From Gracilariopsis chorda (taxonomy: Eukaryota; Rhodophyta; Florideophyceae; Gracilariales; Gracilariaceae), in contig NBIV01000273.1 in the NCBI GenBank assembly GCA_003194525.1, forward strand, positions 1 through 64,000: a stretch of DNA of 64,000 nucleotides, read 5' to 3'. The notes under the pieces are model-generated. The model searched no databases, was not told where the DNA came from, and saw only the letters and a list, made by a program, of their open reading frames with translations. Positions 57,207-64,000 of the stretch are shown here, piece after piece (the first letter of the stretch is position 1; every line of letters starts with the position of its first letter). The position numbers were made by a program, and so were the translations under genes.

Positions 57207-60200
57207 CTAATCAATGACTGTCGTTCCATCCTCCACATTCAAATGGTTTTGCCAGTCATAAACATCACCGTATCTGGCGAAGAGTTCTTCTCATTGCTCT
57301 ATGTTGGCTGTCACCTCCATCTTAATAAGTTTGTAGTGCGTTATTCCCCCTGGTGTTCGTCCCACTCCCGGTGTCCGTTTCATTCGCACATTAGCCTCCC
57401 TTTTTTTCACGAGGCCATCCACCATGGCATCTAACTGTTTATCCCCTTCGACGTACTTTAGATGGTTGATATACCCCGCAATACAAAAGGGGAAGGAACA
57501 ACCCATAAAATGGGGTTTGCTTGTTTTCCATGCCAATTCGTCAGCTGTTTTCGATGCGGAAGTGATTGGAACTGTTGACCGTAGACTTCTATCTCCACCG
57601 CATACTTCCGGAAGCGATCCTTCGTCACACCCATGACTCCCTCCCCATAGGTCTTGTGCACTTCTTTCCGATTCGAAAGGTCATGATAAACCAACGTTTC
57701 GTAGAAATAACACACTACCTCGCCTGCAGCAATTCGACGACTTGCAAACACTCCAACACCAGCCTTTTCGTGACGAATAGTAGACTTGCCCACTCGCAAC
57801 CCATATTGCACAGCCTCCATTGCCAATAGAGACTTCATGTTCTCCAGTTTCATTATTCCCTGTAGCTCCATCGGCCATCCATACATAACTTTCTTCCTTC
57901 CCAACTTCCCTAGAATTCCACTTTGCCACAAAGTGGAGAGAAAGTCGAGAAGGTGTGGGGGAAGAATTTGGTACGGTGGAAATCCGTCGACAGCCCTCCC
58001 TAACACGGTGTGCCTGCTTCTCCCCATTGGGAATGCAGAGGAAACACAATGGGCCATCTTTCGACGCTCCTGGCTCTTCTCAATATCCGTGTGTCCTTCC
58101 CGTATTATGGAAGCGAAGCGAACAATAGCGGCATGCCTGGCGTGTTCAAAGCAAGCTTTGTCCGGTTCACACCCCACAAACTTCCGATGCTTGGGCAGTT
58201 CCATGCACGCCATCGCTGTCGAGAACGTTCCGGCAAACATGTGGACCACGAGGTCTCCTGGCTGACTGAACCTGCAAATCAGCTCTTTCAACAGTGCCCT
58301 ACACTTCTGTTCCGGTCGCACCCTCTTCCTCGTATACTTCCCATCCGGGGTTTTCACAGAACACATAAGCATCTCACTATTTGATATCGGGGGCACCTGA
58401 TCCATGATTGCATGATACGCTGGGTATCGTGAAGCAACATAATTGAAGTTCTCATATTGGACCATCCGGTGCTGTTGTGCATAAGGAACTCCAGACCGAA
58501 CAGCATGTACAGCGTATTCTGTCGTCTGGTGCAACCGGCAACTTCTTCTCCCAACGTTACCAGTCGTATTACCTAAAGACCGTACGAAATGGAGGGGCTG
58601 TTCGTCGACGACAAAGAAGTAACGCTTCGTATCAGAGTCATCCAGGTAGGTAACTTTCCGTAGCACATCCCGCCACAACGGTACCTGATCCCAATGAGCA
58701 GAACTGTATAATATGTCCACCAGAACGTAGAAGGTTTGACGGCCTCCTCGCTGACCTGCTCATGCCCTTCTCTGTCAGAATATCGTGTTCGCTGTTCTCC
58801 AAACGACGCTCAGAACGAGTCCCATATGGCGGATCGGAAAGCAGGAACTGTACCCTTCCTTCAATAGATATCTCACTTTCGCCAGACTTGTTGTCGTCAA
58901 CTTCGATGAGATTTTCGAACTTGCAGTTGTGGAAACGAAAGTTGTGGGACATCTCCTTCTCACAGTACTTGTAAGCTATCACATCATCCAAAGTCGTAGG
59001 GTACGGTGGTGCACGAATACCCGTGCCTTCGACATCATAGGATACGTTCTGGGACAAAGCTGTTGTCTGCAGTCCTTCAGTGGCCTTTGGTGCAGTACCA
59101 CGTTCTGCAGTACCACTTTCCGCATCCTTTACCCTCTCTATCTCTTCCACTTCTTCCAAGTCACCCTGATCACCACCTTCCACACGCTCAGCACGTTCGT
59201 TCCCACCACCAGCCGTACCAGTTTCTACCAGCTCCATAATGATTTCAACGTCTTCTGCGGGCTCTGTTTTCACAGCTTGATGTACTTTGACATTGCTTCC
59301 ATGCAATTCAATGAACTTCAGAGGCTTTATGGCATTTTGAACCGTAGTGAAAAGAGATTCACTAAAGTTCTCAAACCGCAGAGGGTAAAGTCTCGTTCTC
59401 GTGATGATGAACGTTTTGAGGGGATCCCATTTGCTGGGAGCAGAGATGTCGAACAGTTTCTCTTGTAACACCACATTAGAAAGGTCATCAAGGTATTCTT
59501 TGGCACGAAGGCAAAGCGCTGTATCCACTGGGTTCGGCAGATTCCATGCCCATTTGGTAACGTTTTCTTCTACGGTGGTGACGTTCTTCTCCTCCACAAA
59601 CTGTTTGGAACAATCATTTTGTTGGAAGCCCATGGAGCGTTCTACGATATCGGTGAAGACTACACTGATATAATCGAGTCGAATGTAAGGCAAGATCATA
59701 AACTCAACGTTGGGAAACCCGAGAAATCGGGGGAAACAATCCCAAGCCCTGGTCACCAGCTGCACACCATACCCAACTCTCTGACTCTGGGTCTTGTCCG
59801 ACAAACTCACTTTCGAGAACTTCTTAGCTGCCATGCCCCTTTTCCTTTTTCTACCACTTCCTTTCTTATCCACGGCATTCTGTTGCACCATAGACAACCC
59901 AATGACCATTTGAAAGTCGGTGCAAGGATCCGTGTGGAAAGCGGAAGATTTCTTGGTTGCTCCCAGAACAAGGGACTAGCAAAAGACAGATAGCAACACG
60001 TTACGGGGAATTCCTTTAAGCCCTTCCCTTTTACAATAAACCTTCCAAAAGTCCCTTACACGCCTGCCTTCTTCACGGTCCTTTACGTCCACCACTCTTG
60101 CCATAAGATAGAGTTGACGTGGAGGGCCTCTGAGAGACATGTTACGGAGCTCGGAGTCCGAACACGAGATGTAATCCGGTCCCATGAGAGTGAGAAACAT

Positions 60201-60359
60201 TTTCTCGGCAGAGTCATGAACGTTGCGACGTTCTACCGCGAACTCCACAAAGTCCGTGTGCTTCAAACTTTTCGGCTCATCCACATTTTGCCTCGTCGCT
60301 GCGTAGTCATCACGAACTGCAAGATAAGCATCAATAGGCTCTTCTCCGGTTCCGTGCAT
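57207..60359 (-). pseudogene. DNA amino-methyltransferase fused to a SET domain
   Basis: Starts at ATG 60359 (MHGTGEEPIDAYLAVRDD). A basic, nuclear-signal-like KKGSGRKRKRG follows near 59850. The methyltransferase has DPPYGT at 58824-58835 (motif IV) and, C-terminal to it, GDLVVHMFAGTFSTAMA (58180-58262, SAM motif I) and FVGCEPD. This is the beta-class order of bacterial and phage N6_N4_Mtase enzymes; DPPY favours N6-adenine. A SET domain then follows: GVGVFASRRIAAGE near 57740, YINHLKYVEGD near 57460, and EELFARYGDVYDW near 57250. Reading is interrupted by TAG at 59976-59978, a frame change near 58705, another near 57480 and TGA at 57291-57293 (Gly in other SET domains). All catalytic landmarks survive. 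It is either a young pseudogene or mis-assembled. It is divergent from a ParB-like gene, with a large palindrome 42 bp upstream. Confidence 0.72.
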
Positions 60360-60400
60360 CTTGAATGAACCCGTTTCCTTCGAATTATGTTTCTCTTCGT

Positions 60401-60556
60401 TTTGGGTCGAGGACCGTGGTCCGAGGTGTCATGGTGCTCCATCGCGAAGAAGATGGAGCGCCAGGCATGAATTTTAATTAAACTTTCGCGTCCTGGCGCT
60501 CCATCGTGTTCGCGATGGAGCACCACGACACCTCGGACCATGGTCGTCGACCAAAA
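60401..60556. repeat. nested palindrome, 65-bp arms, 26-nt spacer
   Basis: Arms 60401-60465 and 60492-60556 are inverted copies with about 59 of 65 positions paired. The spacer contains attttaattaaac. Each arm itself folds: gctccatc...gatggagc in the left arm and gctccatcg...cgatggagc in the right, so the unit ctccatc appears four times. It lies in the shared upstream region of the methyltransferase-SET gene (start 42 bp away) and the ParB-like gene. It could be an operator, a parS-like site, a cruciform or a small foldback transposon. No clear target duplication flanks it. Confidence 0.88.
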
Positions 60557-60974
60557 AATTATCAAATTCTTTTTGCAATGCAAGTAATTGGGAGGGGAAT
60601 TGCAGGGATGCTACGTTGACGACAATGGATGTCATGAAAATGATATTCATCTCTTTGGAACCAAGCATACGTGATCACGGAAGCATTCGACGTCAGCGGG
60701 TGCCAAGAAAGCGCAAGCGTGACCTTTGAAGTACTCAGCCATAGATTCGACTGGGAATAAGATAAACGCGCCACCACGGAAACGGACTCCGAGGAAGCCT
60801 GTTTCGCCAAAGAGACGTGTTATCGACATGCCGACCACGCGAGGCAAAGCGAAGAGCCGGGGCGCCACCTGAACTGCCAGCCACCCTGAGCCATCAATTG
60901 GGGGCAATACGGGTCAGGTGCTTAAGGGCGATGCGGAGGTCAATCAGTTCGTACGAGTTGGGAGTAGTGATGCG
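60557..60974. promoter_or_regulatory. upstream region of the ParB-like gene
   Basis: This is the remaining divergent intergenic sequence. A minus-strand open frame (60647-60907, 86 codons, contains GMSITRLFGETGFLGVRFRG) reads somewhat protein-like but has no ATG at its start and no recognised domain. It might be a remnant exon of the methyltransferase gene's 5' side or chance. Confidence 0.35.
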
Positions 60975-63353
60975 ATGGTGAAGGTAGGAGAGGTGAAATT
61001 GCGCGGTGTGTGGGTTGCTGGGTGGCCGGGGACGAGAATCTGTCGTTCACTACACAACCATCCCCTGTCCTCTACGCAGAGACCTGGAGAGGACTTGGTG
61101 GTTATCTTTAAGATAAATATTTCGTCATACCAAGATGAGAAGTACCCTTGTGTTTTTGAGGGTCCCGAGGAACCGCCAGCAACTTTGAAGGAGATGGTTT
61201 CAGCAGGTTTATATGCATGGGACACTGCGATGATGAGTGTCAAAAATGAAGGCGGAGAGGGGAGTAAGTCGGTTCCACTGCAGTCAGGAGCAATTGTGAA
61301 GACTGTCCACAGAAGTACAGCTTCCAGGACCACTGCAGGACAAGTCAAGCGCATTCCCGCTGTTGCTGGTACACCATCAAGCATTTTGGTGACCAAAGCG
61401 CCGGTGAAGAGCCTTGAGAGCGGTGGAGAGGCTCCGGTGAAAACCCGTCAGAGCGGTGGAGGAACATCAGGTGCTCTTGCGGGCGGCTCTGGAAACCGAG
61501 GAGGCCCTGAAGTTGGAGCAAGCTCCGATCATGACGTCATAGAGGTGCCTGTACTCTCCAGGAACGATCTTGATCCGGAGGAGAAGGTTTTATATGATGA
61601 TGGTGATGCTGTTCCTTCGGAGAAGGTGGATAACAGTTTGGGGGTCTTAGACATCAATCGAAATGACCATGACCAGCACAATTGCGTACTCGATATCCAC
61701 AACATTCTATTTCCGAAGAACATGGTTCGTTCGAAGAATGACAAACATCTTCGAGATACTTCGAACAAACTGAGGAAATTCGGATGGCTCCCTTCTCTTG
61801 GGTGGATTGCCGTGGCCCTGTTGGAGGATGTGCCGGCTCGTGACGTTATTGATACGAGTGGGCGTTTGATTGTTCCTGTGGTTTTGGTGGACGGCTTCCA
61901 TCGGGTAATTGTTCTACTGGACCTCGAGCAGGATGGTGTGAGGTGGGCACGGATTACTGCTGGGTTGAACGTCACGCTTTGGGAACGGAACGACGGCCGG
62001 AGAATGACATTGAATGAGTTGTTGTGGCTGGGGAAGAAGTTGAATGATTTGAGCTCCAATGTTCTGGTGATGTCCTGCGCAGATAAGATTCACACTGCTG
62101 TTTCGTTTATTCGTAATGGCGTAGAGCAGGATGGGTATGAGTTGTCGAAGCTTAAACCAAGCCGAATCATGGAGGTGTTGTGGAGCAGTGAGACGAAGGG
62201 GAAAGAAGGGAAGATACGTCATTTCAATCGCCATTCTGCGCTTGCTCTGAAGTTTGCGCGTAATCCCGGTCTGTTAGAGTTCTTCGATGTGGTGTGCCAG
62301 GAGACGCCTCAAATTGGAATCACTCATGTGTCTAGTGATATTCTGCTTGGAATGTCAGGGGATAAGTTTCGTTTTACTATGCAATGTCTACAGGCGCATG
62401 TTCGAGTGAGGTCGGCGGCCACTGTGAAGATGGGACCGTTTGAGGATTTCCGAAAGTACTTCTTCGACTGCGCTTCTAGAACGTATGACATTTGCAGTGA
62501 GCTGGGGAGTTCCATGAAGGAGAGAAGGAATGTACCGGAAGTGATGAATACCACGGTTACCATCTGCGATTCTGACCAGACTGTGTCGAAGTATATCATA
62601 TCTCGTCTGGGAAAGAGGTATACGAAAGGGAAACGCAGTTCACTGGAGTCCAGAGTGAGTAATAAGGTGAAAGAGGTTCGTAGGACGTTGTCCAGCGCTT
62701 TTTCGGGCATGCAGAGACAGGATGCTACTGCTGCTGCTCCCTCTGCGGCCGATGTGGACGTGATCGAGTTGCTTGGTCTGAATGAGGAAGCTGCTAAGGA
62801 GCCTCTGAACGCTGACCAGGAGCCTCGAAGAAGTAAGCAAATCGCAAAGAAGTGTAAAGTGGAGGTCTTGGACGAAGATGAAGGTGAAGAGTCATTTGAT
62901 TTTGAGCCACCGATGAAAAGGCAGAGACCATCGAATCGTAAGCCGACTGCACCTGATGTGAAGCGATTTGGCTTTGGTATCTCGCAGGAGGTGGTGTAGG
63001 TGCTGCATAGTATGGAAAGGAGAGATTTGGAGAGGTGGCTGACATCACAGGAGATCATTGTGCCCGGGTCAAGCGAGGATGAAGCTCAAGAGGACTTTGT
63101 GGATGATGAGGAAGACGAGGCAGAGGAGCAGGAAACCACAGGCAGCTTTGACGATAAGAATCCTGACAAGCCTCCAGCTGGCGTAAGTACGCCAGGAGAG
63201 CTGGCTATGGGAGTGGACATGTGTTGGGTGGACCTGGTATACTCGTTGCCGAGTGAGTGGCCTGGAAGCGCAAAATGCAGTGAAGCATTCCCATCCATGG
63301 ATGCAGAGGATAAATCTGAGGAAGCACCATCGGGCGGAGTGCCTATCACCTGA
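60975..63353 (+). CDS. large protein with ParB-like domain; one in-frame TAG
   Basis: The frame is open from 60918, but the first ATG is 60975, chosen as start. The N-terminal 130 residues resemble no family I know. A Gly/Ser/Thr-rich linker follows. At about 61670-62110 a ParB/sulfiredoxin-like fold is suggested: CVLDIHNILFPKNMVRS (ParB box-I position), LRKFGWLPSLGWIAVALL, then VLVDGFHRVIVLLDL, the counterpart of the ParB box (G-x-x-R in bacterial ParB-like proteins). C-terminal to it is a helical region (62150-62700) and an acidic, Lys/Arg-rich tail. TAG at 62997-62999 is followed in the same frame by 117 acidic codons (SSEDEAQEDFVDDEEDEAE) to 63353. This means a nonsense mutation, readthrough or a separate small gene. 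Otherwise it is intact. It is divergent from the methyltransferase-SET gene. ParB-like proteins are CTPases or nucleases, or help target methyltransferases in phages. Confidence 0.6.
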
Positions 63354-64000
63354 TGACTTCTAAATGGTTCATCATGCTGTATACTGGCGTGCGTCACGCA
63401 ACATACACAAAGAGATGGGTACTACGACACGTGCAGTGCTGGGCGTGAAGATGGGGTCGTGAAAAGGAGGTTGGAGGAGAAGGACGAAAAAAGATTGGAG
63501 GTTAAGAGTCGGTTGAAGAGGAGGCATGGAAAGAGGGAAGAGGGAGAAGAAGGCTAGTGATGTCTAGGAGTGTCGTTGAGGCTGTTAGGAAGACGGAATG
63601 GGTGGTATGGGAATCTGATGTGCGGTGCGTCAGGTGTCTGAGAACGGAAAGAGCTGCCCAGATGAGTTCCTGAGGATGCGTTGAAAGTCAAAATAGGGCA
63701 GTATGAAGTTTGAAATTCAAAAGAAGGAAATAAAAATGTTGGTTTTGGCTGGGTGCTCGAAATGGCGCTGGCCACTGCGCGGCTAGCGCCATTTCAAGAT
63801 CTGTATCTAGCTTTTAGTGGAGAATGAACTTGCTCTAAACTTGAAACTAACGATGCGCAGTGCAGGTGAGGCAAGGCTCTGTAACATATGGAAGTGTGAA
63901 TTCCAAAGAATTTGTTTCTTTTACTTGGCAAGCGCCAGAAACTAGCATAATCTATCATTTTTGTAGTATTTTTGAGCTTTTGCCTAAGAAACTTGCGATC
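63354..64000. other. 3' flank of ParB-like gene
   Basis: No gene was seen; the 63554-63775 minus-strand frame has no motif. A purine-rich stretch (63460-63560) and one hairpin (63759-63795) are present. Confidence 0.4.
63759..63795. terminator. 15-bp-arm hairpin downstream of ParB-like gene
   Basis: gaaatggcgctggcc and ggctagcgccatttc pair over 15 positions with one G-T wobble around a 7-nt loop. It could be a transcript-end structure or a foldback remnant. In a nuclear genome a hairpin is not itself a terminator, so the label is tentative. Confidence 0.4.

Noticed and set aside
60647-60907. Minus-strand ORF of 86 codons resembling an RNA-binding fold by eye
   Set aside because: No ATG start, no firm motif, and it overlaps the presumed promoter. 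Kept only as a remark.
57207-63353. Bacterial contamination or an integrated prophage, because of the ParB-like and DNA methyltransferase domains
   Set aside because: The SET domain, long disordered linkers, nuclear-type basic tracts, lack of operon spacing and ribosome-binding sites, and neighbouring eukaryotic elements argue for a resident eukaryotic locus.
8061-63353. A variant genetic code explaining the in-frame TAG and TGA codons
   Set aside because: Stops of all three kinds occur together with frame changes and motif damage, and long ordinary ORFs end at the same codons. Decay explains it better.
1-64000. CRISPR arrays, rRNA genes, telomeric or centromeric satellites
   Set aside because: No regularly spaced identical repeats with unique spacers, no rRNA cores and no long satellite arrays were seen.

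Overview
This is eukaryotic nuclear DNA from an intron-poor, transposon-rich genome. Long host genes (DDB1, a BLTP1/CSF1 lipid-transfer gene, MOT1/BTAF1, a BIG-type ARF-GEF) run for kilobases with almost no introns, and relics of Ty3/gypsy, Tnp2 (CACTA/Plavaka-like) and PIF/Harbinger elements fill much of the rest. This fits a florideophyte red alga such as Chondrus, but that is an inference from style, not from a diagnostic gene. No tRNA, rRNA or CRISPR array was found.

Layout. 1-2.9 kb: decayed Tnp2-type transposase, minus strand. 3.7-5.4 kb: an unrecognised gene with a cysteine-rich C-terminus. 8.1-11.5 kb (minus) and 12.3-19.1 kb (plus): a head-to-head pair, DDB1 and BLTP1/CSF1, both easily recognised and both broken. 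19.3-29.3 kb: Ty3/gypsy element 1, minus orientation, with one LTR in the window. 29.4-30.8 kb: an unrecognised broken gene. 30.9-31.1 kb: a minisatellite. 31.4-32.9 kb: a PIF/Harbinger relic. 33.3-42.5 kb: Ty3/gypsy element 2, plus orientation, old and heavily decayed, bounded by a 5-bp target duplication (CCTTC). 42.9-48.0 kb: a Sec7 ARF-GEF pseudogene abutting a MOT1/BTAF1 pseudogene whose ATPase motifs are destroyed. 48.6-49.5 kb: a hypothetical minus-strand gene. 50.4-53.3 kb: remnants of a third Ty3/gypsy element. 53.8-57.0 kb: a zinc-finger transposase-like gene facing a basic, coiled-coil gene. 57.2-63.4 kb: a divergent gene pair described below.

The most interesting system is at 57.2-63.4 kb. 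A bacterial/phage-type DNA amino-methyltransferase domain (DPPY followed by a FAGT-type SAM motif, beta-class order) is joined to a SET domain. It is transcribed away from a large protein carrying a ParB-like domain. Next to the methyltransferase start lies a nested palindrome with 65-bp arms. ParB-like plus amino-methyltransferase is a recurrent bacterial and phage pairing; with a SET domain attached in a eukaryotic genome it looks like a captured or mobile epigenetic module. Both genes carry lesions or in-frame stops, so this copy may be a relic.

Second theme: all three Ty3/gypsy elements carry open frames on the opposite strand between pol and the 3' LTR, facing pol. Elements 1 and 2 are also unusually dense in tiny hairpins, and element 3 carries a dispersed CCT-AGGTG motif. 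Third theme: four normally essential, usually single-copy genes lie here as pseudogenes, with several nonsense codons that could be C-to-T (or G-to-A) changes. This looks like a methylated, decaying genomic compartment holding duplicates.
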